Assembly (NCBI RefSeq): GCF_004519545.1
Contig: NZ_SDKM01000002.1
Span: 62,001-126,000, forward strand
Length of the DNA stretch: 64,000 bases
Direction of reading: 5' to 3'
From: Nocardioides guangzhouensis
GTDB lineage: Bacteria > Actinomycetota > Actinomycetes > Propionibacteriales > Nocardioidaceae
Position 1 is the first letter of the stretch, and every line of letters starts with the position of its first letter. The notes under the pieces are model-generated. The model did no database searches. It was not told the DNA's origin and worked only from the letters and a program-made list of their open reading frames with translations. Both the position numbers and the translations under genes were made by a program. Shown here in pieces: positions 1 to 8,510 of the stretch.

Positions 1-429
1 GAGGAGGACCTCGGTCGGGCCACTGCGGAGGGTCGGATCGCCGAGTTCGAGCGGATGGGCTGGGACCCCGCCGAGGTGCCCGACCCGCAGGACCCCGCGA
101 CGTTCGCGCGCTCGAAGCTCGACTGGTCGGAGGCCGGTTCGGGGCGCGGCGCCCGGCTGCTCGCGACGTACCGCCGGCTGGCGGAGCTGCGCCGCGAGCG
201 ACCGGAGCTCACCGACCCGTCGTTCGCCTCGGTCGCCTGCACGGCCGACGAGGACCGGGGCGTGTTCACGATGGCCCGGGGCGACCTGCTGGTGGTGGTC
301 AACGTCGGTGACGGTGCCGTCGACCTGCCGGTGACCCACGAGGAGCTGCTGTTCGCGACCGGACCGTCCGTCGCGCTCACCGAGGACACGCTCCGGCTCG
401 GTCCGCACGCCGGCGCGCTCCTCGCCTGA
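1..429 (+). CDS. treZ: Malto-oligosyltrehalose trehalohydrolase, C-terminal end (5' truncated by window edge)
   Basis: The frame is open from base 1 and ends in TGA at 427-429, giving 142 residues of a larger protein. The segment DPQDPATFARSKLDWSE followed by LLATYRRLAELRRERPEL and a small C-terminal beta domain is the usual end of TreZ, a GH13 enzyme. TreZ releases trehalose from maltooligosyltrehalose made by TreY in the cytoplasm. The catalytic barrel lies upstream of the window, so activity cannot be judged here. The gene is convergent with the WYL regulator that follows. Confidence 0.85.
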   Translation, partial: EEDLGRATAEGRIAEFERMGWDPAEVPDPQDPATFARSKLDWSEAGSGRGARLLATYRRLAELRRERPELTDPSFASVACTADEDRGVFTMARGDLLVVVNVGDGAVDLPVTHEELLFATGPSVALTEDTLRLGPHAGALLA

Positions 430-458
430 TTCCACGCCGGTCTCGGACGCCTCCCGGT

Positions 459-532
459 GAGTCGGCACAAGATGTGCCGGGTCACCGCCCCATCGCCCCG
501 GCGAGTCGGCACAAGATGTGCCGGGTCACCGC
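459..532. repeat. Two 30-bp direct repeats, each with a hairpin, between convergent genes
   Basis: Two identical 30-bp copies lie at 459-488 and 503-532, starting 44 bp apart. Each contains the perfect inverted repeat CGGCACA-AGA-TGTGCCG. The 105-bp gap between the end of treZ and the end of the WYL gene holds nothing else. The position between two gene ends fits a tandem terminator or a dispersed palindromic extragenic element better than an operator. That role is inferred. Confidence 0.6.
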
Positions 533-534
533 GA

Positions 535-1524
535 TCACCCGTCGCCCTCGATCGACTCGGCCAGCCGGGCCACCAGTGCCGCCATCGCGGACCGCAGCTC
601 CGGCCCGCCCTCGATCCGGAACGGGAACGGGACCCGGGGCAGCCACTCCTCGGCGTACATCTGCGGGTTGCTGGTGCTGCCCACCAGCACGCAGCCCTCG
701 TCCGCCTCCTCGAGCCGGCCCATGGTGCGCGGGACCCACGGCGCCACCTCGTCGTACGGCGCGTCGAAGGCGACCCGGGTCGTGAACTCCCAGCCGATCC
801 CGAGGTTCTCCTCCAGCGCGGCCACCGGGTCGAGCCCCGCGGGCGGGACGAAGGCGTCGCCGGTCTGCTCGGCGCTGCCGATCCGGTCGATCCGGTAGGT
901 CCGGGTGGCCTCTGCGGACAGGGAGTGGCACAGGAGGTACCAGCGGCCGTGCCGGACCACCACCGCCCAGGGATCCACCTCGGTCTCCCACTCGCGGCCG
1001 GACGCGCTGCGGTAGGACACCCGCACCCGGCGCCCGGTCGCGGCCGCGGCGACCAGCGCGCTCGTCGTGGCGGGGTCCGGGCGAGCGGAGTAGCGGTCCG
1101 GCGTGGCCGACGCGTGGGTCCGCAGCGCCGCCGCCTGCGCGCCGACGCTCTCCGGCAGGGCCCGGATCACCTTGGCCAGGGCGGACCCCACCAGGTCGTC
1201 TGCGTCCGCGGCCTCCGGCTGGCCGTCGAGCACCGCCATCACCAGGCCCAACGCCTCGGACTGGGTGAACATGACCGGCGGCAGCCGGGTGCCGCGACCC
1301 AGTCGGTACCCGCCGTACGGGCCGCGCAGGGACTCGATGGGGATGCCCGCCTCGCGCAGGATGCCGACGTACCGCCGCGCGGCCCGCTCGGTCACGCCGA
1401 GCCGGGTGGCCAGCTCGTCAGCGGTGGCGCCGGGCCGGGTCTGCAGGATCTCGAGCGCGCGCAGTGCCCGGGCGGTGGGGCTGACCTCGGCTGGCACGCG
1501 GGCAAGGGTAGGAGGTCGGGACAC
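535..1524 (-). CDS. WYL-domain transcriptional regulator (HTH-WYL)
   Basis: A 329-residue cytoplasmic DNA-binding regulator. An N-terminal winged helix-turn-helix of the HTH_11 kind spans about residues 15-65 (ATADELATRLGVTERAARR). A WYL domain spans about 135-205, with RWYLLCH giving the signature Trp-Tyr-Leu, and a C-terminal WCX-like extension follows. WYL proteins are ligand-responsive regulators of DNA-damage, defence or metabolic genes; the ligand here is unknown. The start is GTG at 1522-1524. It faces the gene at 1569, and a palindrome at 1523-1542 between them suggests control of itself and the divergent pair. Confidence 0.88.
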   Translation of the reverse strand: MSRPPTLARVPAEVSPTARALRALEILQTRPGATADELATRLGVTERAARRYVGILREAGIPIESLRGPYGGYRLGRGTRLPPVMFTQSEALGLVMAVLDGQPEAADADDLVGSALAKVIRALPESVGAQAAALRTHASATPDRYSARPDPATTSALVAAAATGRRVRVSYRSASGREWETEVDPWAVVVRHGRWYLLCHSLSAEATRTYRIDRIGSAEQTGDAFVPPAGLDPVAALEENLGIGWEFTTRVAFDAPYDEVAPWVPRTMGRLEEADEGCVLVGSTSNPQMYAEEWLPRVPFPFRIEGGPELRSAMAALVARLAESIEGDG

Positions 1525-1561
1525 GAACCGGAAGCGGTTCGTCCGGAACCACCCCTAGCGT
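1523..1561 (+). promoter_or_regulatory. Divergent operator palindrome and -10 box
   Basis: ACGAACCG-GAAG-CGGTTCGT is a perfect 8-bp inverted repeat at 1523-1542, touching the start codon of the WYL gene. A second overlapping repeat, GGTTC-GTCCG-GAACC, lies at 1536-1550. TAGCGT at 1556-1561 is followed by 7 nt and then ATG at 1569, which fits a leaderless actinobacterial promoter for the gene to the right. The palindrome would sit around its -35 region, as expected for a repressor or activator site. Confidence 0.55.
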
Positions 1562-1568
1562 GGCCCTT

Positions 1569-2426
1569 ATGACCGAGTTCATCGAGCAGGACCTCAGCGG
1601 GGCGACCTTCGAGCGGGTCAGCCTGCGGAAGGCGACGTTCCGGCAGGTGCGCCTCAACGACGCCCGGCTCGACGTGGTCGACCTGACCGGCACGCGGGTC
1701 CGCGGCGCGCTGCTCGACGGGACCGTGCTCCGCGGGGTGGAGGTGGTGGACCTCGACATCTACGGTGAGCTGCGCAAGGTCACGGTCAACGGGGTCGACG
1801 TGGTGCCGTTCGTCGAGGCCGAGCTGGACCGGCGCATGCCGGACCGGGCGAGGATGCGCCCGCGCGACAGCGACGGCTTCCGGGCGGCGTGGGCGATCCT
1901 CGAGCGCCTGTGGGCGGGCACCGTCGAGCGGGCCCGCACGTTCTCGTCCGACGACCTGCACCGCGGCGTCGACGACGAGTGGTCGTTCGTCCAGACGCTG
2001 CGCCACCTCAACTTCGCCGACGCGGCCTGGGTGAACCGCCTGGTCCTCGGCGACCCGTCCCCGTGGCACCCGCTCGACCTGCCCTGGGACGACGCCCCCG
2101 GGTGGGACGGCGTCCCGTGGGACCGCGAGGCACGCCCGTCGCTCGACGAGGTGCTGGCCGTCCGCGCAGCACGGCAGGCGACCGTCCGCGAGGTGCTCGC
2201 GTCGCTCACCGACGAGGAGCTGGCCGCGGAGAAGTCGTGCGCCGGACCCGGCTGGCCACCCGAGGGCGAGGTCGTCACCGTGGAGGAGGCCCTCCGCGTC
2301 GTCCTCAACGAGGAGTGGGAGCACAGGCTGTACGCCGAGCGCGACCTGACCGCCCTGGAACGTCCGACCCAGCCGCAGGGCCCGACCGAGCCGCAGGGCC
2401 CGACCGAACCGCAGGAGGAGAACTGA
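1569..2426 (+). CDS. Pentapeptide-repeat/DinB-superfamily protein
   Basis: 285 residues. The first ~75 residues show pentapeptide-repeat-like steps (LSGATFERVSLRKATF, then LDGTVLRGVEVVDLDIYGEL). A DinB_2-like four-helix bundle follows at about 100-265, with potential metal ligands in FVQTLRHLNF and EWEHRLYAERDL. DinB-fold proteins include thiol-dependent metalloenzymes and many of unknown role, so the substrate is not known. The tail carries a short Pro/Gln repeat, QGPTEPQ, in tandem. An in-frame GTG at 1560 is possible, but ATG 1569 sits 7 nt after a TAGCGT box. The next gene starts 1 nt after the stop codon, so the two are cotranscribed. Confidence 0.8.
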   Translation: MTEFIEQDLSGATFERVSLRKATFRQVRLNDARLDVVDLTGTRVRGALLDGTVLRGVEVVDLDIYGELRKVTVNGVDVVPFVEAELDRRMPDRARMRPRDSDGFRAAWAILERLWAGTVERARTFSSDDLHRGVDDEWSFVQTLRHLNFADAAWVNRLVLGDPSPWHPLDLPWDDAPGWDGVPWDREARPSLDEVLAVRAARQATVREVLASLTDEELAAEKSCAGPGWPPEGEVVTVEEALRVVLNEEWEHRLYAERDLTALERPTQPQGPTEPQGPTEPQEEN

Positions 2427-2427
2427 C

Positions 2428-3111
2428 ATGGACATGGTGCTGATCGCCGGACTCTGGCTGGACGGGTCCGCCTGGGACGACGTCTCACCGGCGCTCGAGG
2501 GGCTCGGCCACCGACCGGTGCCGCTGACCCTGCCCGGCCAGGGCGACGGCTCGTCGTCCGCGACCCTCGACGACCAGGTCGCTGCGGTGGTGGCCGCCGT
2601 CGACGCCGCCCCCGACCGGGTGACCGTGGTCGGTCACTCCGCCGCCTGCACGCTGGCGTGGCTGGCGGCGGACGCCCGCCCGGACAAGGTCGCCTCGGTC
2701 GTCCTCATCGGCGGCTTCCCGTCGACCCCCGGGGAGGCGTACGCCGCGTTCTTCCCGATGGTCGACGGCGCGATGGCCTTCCCCGGCTGGGAGACGTTCG
2801 AGGGACCCGACGCCGCCGACCTCGACGCCGACGCCCGCGCGCGCATGGCCGACGGCGCCATCCCCGTGCCCGAGGGAGTCGCCACCGCCACCGTCACCTA
2901 CTCCGACGACCGGCGGTACGACGTCCCCGTCACCATGGTCTGCCCGGAGTACTCCCCTGCCGAGGCCCGGGCCTGGATCGACGCCGGCGACCTGCCCGAG
3001 CTCGCCAAGGCGAAGCACGTCGACCTGGTCGACCTCGACTCCGGCCACTGGCCGATGTTCACCAGGCCCGCCGAGCTCGCCCGCCTGCTCGCCGACGCCG
3101 CCACCACCTGA
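2428..3111 (+). CDS. Alpha/beta hydrolase
   Basis: 227 residues with the compact alpha/beta hydrolase fold. The nucleophile elbow is VGHSAAC (Ser near residue 71), and the catalytic histidine is likely in DSGHWPMF near the C-terminus. There is no signal peptide, so it is probably a cytoplasmic esterase-like enzyme; the substrate cannot be read from sequence. GGAGGAGA lies just upstream of ATG 2428, overlapping the end of the preceding gene, and only 1 nt separates the two genes. It is probably controlled by the WYL regulator through the shared upstream promoter, which is inferred from layout. Confidence 0.85.
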   Translation: MDMVLIAGLWLDGSAWDDVSPALEGLGHRPVPLTLPGQGDGSSSATLDDQVAAVVAAVDAAPDRVTVVGHSAACTLAWLAADARPDKVASVVLIGGFPSTPGEAYAAFFPMVDGAMAFPGWETFEGPDAADLDADARARMADGAIPVPEGVATATVTYSDDRRYDVPVTMVCPEYSPAEARAWIDAGDLPELAKAKHVDLVDLDSGHWPMFTRPAELARLLADAATT

Positions 3112-3142
3112 CCTGCCGAACGGCCACCTCTCGCGCGTCGAG

Positions 3143-3280
3143 CGGCCAGCTCTTGCGCCCGACCGGTGGTTGAGGAGCGAGCGCCAGCGAGCGTCTCGAA
3201 ACCACCGCCGAACGGCCAGCTCTTGCGCCCGACCGGTGGTTGAGGAGCGAGCGCCAGCGAGCGTCTCGAAACCATCGCCG
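3143..3280. repeat. Two ~68-bp direct repeats with inner hairpin (REP-like)
   Basis: Copies at 3143-3210 and 3213-3280 differ at one base (accaCcgcc versus accaTcgcc). A degenerate start of a third copy is visible at 3121-3136. Each copy contains GGTGGTTGAG ... CTCGAAACCACC, an imperfect inverted repeat able to form a hairpin. I recall this hairpin sequence as very common between genes in Nocardioides genomes. It lies between the convergent hydrolase and recD genes. Confidence 0.75.
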
Positions 3281-3296
3281 CTCGGCGCGCAATTCG

Positions 3297-3373
3297 GGGC
3301 ACCTCGGGCATCAAGTCCGGGCACCTCGGGCATCAAGTCCGGGCACCTCGGGCATCAAGTCCGGGCACCTCGG
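3297..3373. repeat. 22-bp tandem repeat, three full units plus a partial unit
   Basis: Units start at 3297, 3319 and 3341 and are identical over 22 bp (GGGCACCTCGGGCATCAAGT plus CC). An 11-nt partial unit at 3363-3373 ends 5 bp before the recD stop codon. The period equals about two helical turns. There are no spacers between units, so this is not a CRISPR array. The function is unknown; it may be a slippage-generated spacer or a protein-binding array. Confidence 0.85.
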
Positions 3374-3378
3374 CGGGG

Positions 3379-5148
3379 TCAGGACTGGAGGCGGTGGCGC
3401 AGGCCGGTCGCGCGGAGGGCCCGGCGCTCGGTGGCGGCGCGGACGGACTCCTCGGTGCCGACGACGCGCACCGTGGAGCGGGCCCGGGTGACCGCGGTGT
3501 AGAAGAGCTCGCGGGTCAGCAGCCGGGAGTCCTCGCCGGGGAGCAGCACGGTCACCTCGTCTGCCTGGCTGCCCTGGGCCTTGTGGATCGTCATCGCGTG
3601 CATGGTCTCGACGTCGTCGAGCCGGGTCGGTGCGAACTCGAGCAGCCCGGTGGCCCCGTCGACGTACACCCGGAGCCGGCCGTCGGGCCCGACCACGGTG
3701 ACGCCGACGTCGCCGTTGTGGACGCCGAGGCCGTAGTCGTTGGCGGTGACCAGGACCGGGCGGCCGGGGTACCAGAGGTCCCACAGCGGGTCGCCGGTCG
3801 CCTCGGTGATCCACTCCTCGACCAGCCGGTTCCAGCGGCGTACGCCGAACGGTCCGTCGCGGTGCGCACACAGCAGGCGGTGCCGGTCGAGGGCGTCGAG
3901 GGCCGCGCGGGCGTCGCCGGCCAGCGCCGCCTCGCGGATCGCGAGCGCCGCGTCGAGCACCGGCACGCGCAGCGCAGGCGTCGGGTCCTCGTCGGTGAGG
4001 AAGAGGACTTCGTCGGAGCCGGCCGCGAGCTCGACCAGGGCGGCGTCGGCGTCGCCGCGCTGGAGCGCCTCGGCCAGCGCGATGATGTGGGCCTGGGAGC
4101 GGTGGTTGGTGCGCAGCGCGGCGACCGGGCCGTCGTCGCCGGCCAGGCCGGAGACCAGGTCGGCGAGCACCGCGCCGGCGTCGACGGACGCGAGCTGGTC
4201 GGGGTCGCCGACCAGCAACAGCCGGGCGTCGGGGCGGACCGCCTCCAGCAGCCGGGCCATCATCGTCAGCGACACCATCGAGGTCTCGTCGACCACCACC
4301 ACGTCGTGCGGAAGCCGGTTGCCGCGGTGGTGCCGGAACCGGGTGCCGTTGTCGCGGCGGCTGCCCAGCAGACGGTGCAGGGTCGAGGCCTCCAGGCCCG
4401 CGATCCGCGCGGAGTCGGCCGCGGGCAGCCGGGCCGCCTCGGTGCGCACCGCCTCCTGGAGCCTCGCCGCCGCCTTGCCGGTCGGGGCGGCCAGCGCCAC
4501 CCGCGGCCGCCCGCCGGTCAGCTCGGCCTGCTCGGCGAGCAGCGCCAGCAGGCCGGCCACGGTCGTGGTCTTGCCGGTGCCCGGCCCACCGGTGAGCACC
4601 GTCGTCCAGCCGAGCACGGCACGGCGCACCGCGGACCGCTGCTCGTCGTACCCGTGGTCGGGGAAGACCCGCCCGATGCCCGTGTCGAGAACTGCGACGT
4701 CGACCGGCGGTGGCGCCAGGGCGCGGCGCGCCACCAGGTCGGCGCAGACCTGCACCTCCTGCTGCCAGTAGCGGTCGAGGTAGAGCAGGTCGTGCTCCCA
4801 CCGAAGCGCGCCGGCCGCGACCAGCGGGCTGGCCGTGACCGCCTCGGCCCATGCCTCGGCGTCCGGCCACGGGAGCGCGCCGCCCTCGGGGGGCGGCACC
4901 GACCCCTCCGCCGTCGCCAGGTCGAGGCAGACCGAGCCGAGCCGGACCGCGCGGGTGGCCAGCGCGACCGCGAGCAGCACCTGCTCCTGGCCCTCGCCGC
5001 CGAGCGCTCCGAGCCGGGTGGCGACGTGGACGTCGGCGGCGGTGAGCACGTCGGCGTCGTTGAAGGTGCGCAGCACGCCGGTCGCCCGCAGCGCGAGCCG
5101 GCGGTCCTGGGGGTCGCGCGGGACCGTGGTCTCGGGGGCCAGGGTCAT
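3379..5148 (-). CDS. recD: Exodeoxyribonuclease V subunit alpha (RecD helicase)
   Basis: 589 residues, the usual RecD length. Walker A is LTGGPGTGKTTTVAGLL, Walker B VVVDETSMVS, motif III GDPDQLASVDAGAVL, and motifs V-VI are TIHKAQGSQADEV and ELFYTAVTRARSTVRV. RecD is the 5'-3' helicase of RecBCD, which resects double-strand breaks and prepares ends for RecA. ATG 5148 overlaps the recB stop codon (ATGA), showing translational coupling, and its position is confirmed by the family N-terminus. It is the last gene of recC-recB-recD. Confidence 0.95.
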   Translation of the reverse strand: MTLAPETTVPRDPQDRRLALRATGVLRTFNDADVLTAADVHVATRLGALGGEGQEQVLLAVALATRAVRLGSVCLDLATAEGSVPPPEGGALPWPDAEAWAEAVTASPLVAAGALRWEHDLLYLDRYWQQEVQVCADLVARRALAPPPVDVAVLDTGIGRVFPDHGYDEQRSAVRRAVLGWTTVLTGGPGTGKTTTVAGLLALLAEQAELTGGRPRVALAAPTGKAAARLQEAVRTEAARLPAADSARIAGLEASTLHRLLGSRRDNGTRFRHHRGNRLPHDVVVVDETSMVSLTMMARLLEAVRPDARLLLVGDPDQLASVDAGAVLADLVSGLAGDDGPVAALRTNHRSQAHIIALAEALQRGDADAALVELAAGSDEVLFLTDEDPTPALRVPVLDAALAIREAALAGDARAALDALDRHRLLCAHRDGPFGVRRWNRLVEEWITEATGDPLWDLWYPGRPVLVTANDYGLGVHNGDVGVTVVGPDGRLRVYVDGATGLLEFAPTRLDDVETMHAMTIHKAQGSQADEVTVLLPGEDSRLLTRELFYTAVTRARSTVRVVGTEESVRAATERRALRATGLRHRLQS

Positions 5149-8100
5149 GCCGCTCCCTCCCCGCTGTCGAGGGTGCCGTCGAGCGTGAGCCCGTCCAGCA
5201 GGTCGCTGAGCTCCTCGACCAGCGCGACCGGCGGCCGCCACGAGAAGACCCCGGCCGGGTGCCCGTCCCACACCGGCGTCACGTCCCCGCACATGCCGCG
5301 GAGGTAGAGGTAGAGGACGCCGCCGAGGTGCTCCTCCGGGTCGTACGCCGGGAGCCGCCAGCGCAGGTAGCGGTGCAGCACGACGGCGTAGAGCAGTGCC
5401 TGCAGCGGGTAGTCGGAGTGGCCCATCGCGGCGGCCAGCGCCTCGGGCCGGTAGTCGTCGGCGGTCAGCGGACCCTCCATCGGGCCCAGCCAGTTGGTCT
5501 TGTAGTCGACGACCAGGAACCGCCCGCCCACGCGCAGCACCACGTCGACGGAGCCGGTGAGGTAGCCGCGCAGGTCCTGCCCGGCCAGCGCCGGGTCCCG
5601 CAGCGCGTCGGCGTACGGGAGCAGCGGGTCGCCGTCCGGAAGGTGCCGGCGCAGCAGCGGCGCGAGGTCGCCGAGCCGCACCCGCCCCGCGTCGTACGAC
5701 GCATCGTCGCCGCCGGCAAGGGGCAGCTCGAACTCCATCTCGCAGAGCCGGTCGGCCAACGGCACGTCGCGCAGCCGGACGTCGCCGGCGAGCGGGCCGA
5801 GCGGCGAGGAGCACACCTCGAAAAGGGCGGCGGCCAGCGCCGCGGGATCGAGGTCGACCGGCCACCGGACCAGCTGCTCGCGGCCCCGGTCCAGGAGCTC
5901 GGCCTCGAGGTCGGCAGCCTGCGGGTCGGCGGTCTCGAGCACCCCGTGCACCAGCGAGCCGAACGTCGCCCCGACCGGCAGCGCGGCCATCGGCGAGGGG
6001 ACCGCGTCGCCGGTGTGCGCGACCTCGGGCAGCGGCTCGGGACCGTCGGGCTCGTCGTCGCGGGGCACCACCTCGGGCTCGCTGGAGACGCCGGCATCCG
6101 GGGTCGGCGCGGACGCGGCACTGCTCAGCGCGGTGTAGGACGTGCGGCGCCACGTGGTGTCGACGGTCCGGTCGAAGGTCCGGGCCGCGGGCAGCTCCCC
6201 CGGGCTCGGCAGCTCGGCTCCGGAGAGCGGTGCCGGCACCGACCGCTCCCACACCGGGCCCTGCCGCGCCCGCCAGGCCTCGAAGAACACCTCGGCCTCG
6301 TCATCGGTGGGCAGCGGGTGCTCGGGCGGGACCGCGGGCATGCCCGGCCCGCGCCCGATCAGCATCCGGTGCAGGGCGGAGGGCTTCGCGTTGTTGGCGG
6401 GTGCCCACCAGGTGACGACCTGGGACTGTGCGCGGGTCAGGGCGACGTAGAGCAGGCGCAGCGACTCCCCGGCCTCCTCGTCGCGGGCGCGGGCGACGTT
6501 GCCGGCCCACGTCGGGCCGCCGCGACCGACGTCGATCGAGCGGGCCCGGTCGTCGCCGTGGAAGAGCGGCATGTCGGGGTCCGGAGCCCAGCGGTCGGCG
6601 ACGAACGGGAGGTAGACCACGGGGTACTGGAGGCCCTTGCTGCCGTGGATGGTCACCAGCTGCACCGCGGCGGCGTCACTGTCGAGGCGTCGGGTCCGCT
6701 CCGAGGCGACCTCCACCTTGTCCTCGGCCATCTGGTCACGCAGCCAGGTGAGCAGCGCGACCAGGCCGAGGCGGTCGACCAGCGCGGCCTGGTGCAGGGC
6801 CTGCGCGACGTGGCGCAGGTCGGTGAGATGCCGCTCACCGTCGGCCCGCGCGAGCACCCGGGCGTAGAGGCCCCGCGCCACCGCCGCCTCCATCACCGCG
6901 GCCACCCCGCGCAGCGCGAACAGGTCGGCCCAATCGCGCAGCAGGTCGGCGACCTCGTCGGTGAGCAGGTCGCCGCGCTCGTCGAGGTCGACCGCGGAGT
7001 GCCCGAGGAACGAGGTGAGCGCCGCGCTGCGGACCCGAGCGGATCGGTGCGGCTGCTCCAGCGCCTCGAGCAGGGTCTGCCACTCGACAGCCGCGGGCGT
7101 GGCGAACACACTGCCGCCGCCCGCGATCACGGCGGGTACGCCGACCTCGGCCAGCGCCCGCCGGACCAGCTGGAGGTTGCGGCCGGTGTGCGCGAGCACG
7201 GCCACGTCGCCCGGCTCGACCGGCCGCCCGTCGAAGGTGGCGCCGGAGGTGAGCAGGGCCTTGATGTCGTGGGCGCAGTCCTGCGCGATGTGCGGGCGGT
7301 ACGTCGCGACGGTGAGGCCGGTGGTCCCCCGCCGGCCGAACTGGTCACGGCGCAGCACCCGCAGCCGCAACGGTTCGGGCCGCGGCGCGCCCTCCAGCCG
7401 GGACGTGTCGTGCCAGGCGGACACCGGCCGGACCACGATCTCCGGGTGGCCGAGCGCGGCGTCCTGCAGGACCACGCCCAGCGCGTCGACCAGCGGCTGG
7501 TCGGAGCGCCAGTTGACCGCGAGCGTCTTGCGGGTGCCGGCGGTCTCCGCGGCGGCGAGGTAGGTGACCACGTCCCCGCCGCGGAAGGCGTAGATCGCCT
7601 GCTTGGGGTCGCCGATCAGCACCATCCGCGCGTGCCCGGTGAACGCCCGGTCGAGCACCTGCCACTGGACCGGGTCGGTGTCCTGGAACTCGTCGACGAG
7701 CACCACGGCCCAGCGCTGCCGCATGCGGACCCGCGCCGGCGCGCCCTCGGTCTCGAGCGCCTCGGCGAGCTGCGAGAGCAGGTCGTCGTAGGACAGCACC
7801 CCGAGCCGCCGCTTCCGCCGGTCCATCTCGGTGCGCACCGCGTGCGCGAAGCCGACCCGGCGGTGCGCGGTCGAGCCCGGGTCGGCGCCGGCCGGCTCCA
7901 GCCGGGCCTGGGGGTCACCCACCGCCTGCCGGGCGAGCTTCAGCGCCTCGGAACGGGTGAAGACCGGGCCCTCGGCGGCGTCCGCGAACCCGCGCAGGTA
8001 GAGGTCGTCGACCACCTCGACGAGCAGGTCGTCGAGGTCCTCGACCAGCCGGGCGCCGGTGTCGGTGTCACCGGCCACGCCCAGGCTGCGCAGCACCAGC

Positions 8101-8510
8101 TGGCAGAACTGGTGGGTGGTGGCGATGGTGGCGGCGTCGAAGCTGCCGAGCGCCTCGCGGAGCCGGCGCCGGCGCAGCGCGAGCTCGTGGGGAGAGGCGT
8201 CGCAGAGCAGGTCGAGCAGCACGCTCGGCTCCCGCGGCGCCGTCGGGTCGGCGAGGGCACGCTCCGCCTCCACCAGCTGGGCCCGCACCCGCTCGCGCAG
8301 CTCCTGGCTGGCGGCCCGGCCGAAGGTGACCACGAGCATCTGCTCGAGCGAGGCCTCACCCTCGGCGACGAACCGGGTGACCAGCGCGCCGATGGTCCAG
8401 GTCTTGCCGGTGCCCGCGCTGGCCTCGAGCAGGGTGGTGCCGGTGGGCAGCGGGTCGCGGATGTCGAACGGCTGCAGGTCGCTCACGAGGTCACTCACAG
8501 GGTCACTCAC
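5145..8510 (-). CDS. recB: Exodeoxyribonuclease V subunit beta (RecB helicase-nuclease)
   Basis: About 1121 residues. The UvrD-type helicase shows Walker A in LEASAGTGKTWTIGAL, Walker B VVLVDEFQDTDPVQW and LRLLYVALTRAQSQV. The C-terminal RecB nuclease domain shows SVDVVL, FLVVDYKTNWLG (Asp and Lys of the active site) and YPLQALLYAVVLHRYL. It is the 3'-5' helicase and nuclease of RecBCD. GTG 8508-8510 overlaps the recC stop codon (GTGA). The next two GTG codons, each 12 nt further in, are also possible starts because the first 36 nt are a threefold 12-nt repeat (VSDP-VSDL-VSDL). Confidence 0.94.
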   Translation of the reverse strand: MSDPVSDLVSDLQPFDIRDPLPTGTTLLEASAGTGKTWTIGALVTRFVAEGEASLEQMLVVTFGRAASQELRERVRAQLVEAERALADPTAPREPSVLLDLLCDASPHELALRRRRLREALGSFDAATIATTHQFCQLVLRSLGVAGDTDTGARLVEDLDDLLVEVVDDLYLRGFADAAEGPVFTRSEALKLARQAVGDPQARLEPAGADPGSTAHRRVGFAHAVRTEMDRRKRRLGVLSYDDLLSQLAEALETEGAPARVRMRQRWAVVLVDEFQDTDPVQWQVLDRAFTGHARMVLIGDPKQAIYAFRGGDVVTYLAAAETAGTRKTLAVNWRSDQPLVDALGVVLQDAALGHPEIVVRPVSAWHDTSRLEGAPRPEPLRLRVLRRDQFGRRGTTGLTVATYRPHIAQDCAHDIKALLTSGATFDGRPVEPGDVAVLAHTGRNLQLVRRALAEVGVPAVIAGGGSVFATPAAVEWQTLLEALEQPHRSARVRSAALTSFLGHSAVDLDERGDLLTDEVADLLRDWADLFALRGVAAVMEAAVARGLYARVLARADGERHLTDLRHVAQALHQAALVDRLGLVALLTWLRDQMAEDKVEVASERTRRLDSDAAAVQLVTIHGSKGLQYPVVYLPFVADRWAPDPDMPLFHGDDRARSIDVGRGGPTWAGNVARARDEEAGESLRLLYVALTRAQSQVVTWWAPANNAKPSALHRMLIGRGPGMPAVPPEHPLPTDDEAEVFFEAWRARQGPVWERSVPAPLSGAELPSPGELPAARTFDRTVDTTWRRTSYTALSSAASAPTPDAGVSSEPEVVPRDDEPDGPEPLPEVAHTGDAVPSPMAALPVGATFGSLVHGVLETADPQAADLEAELLDRGREQLVRWPVDLDPAALAAALFEVCSSPLGPLAGDVRLRDVPLADRLCEMEFELPLAGGDDASYDAGRVRLGDLAPLLRRHLPDGDPLLPYADALRDPALAGQDLRGYLTGSVDVVLRVGGRFLVVDYKTNWLGPMEGPLTADDYRPEALAAAMGHSDYPLQALLYAVVLHRYLRWRLPAYDPEEHLGGVLYLYLRGMCGDVTPVWDGHPAGVFSWRPPVALVEELSDLLDGLTLDGTLDSGEGAA

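Noticed and set aside
3297..3373. CRISPR-like array
   Set aside because: The units follow each other without spacers, there are only three full copies, and no cas genes are in the window.
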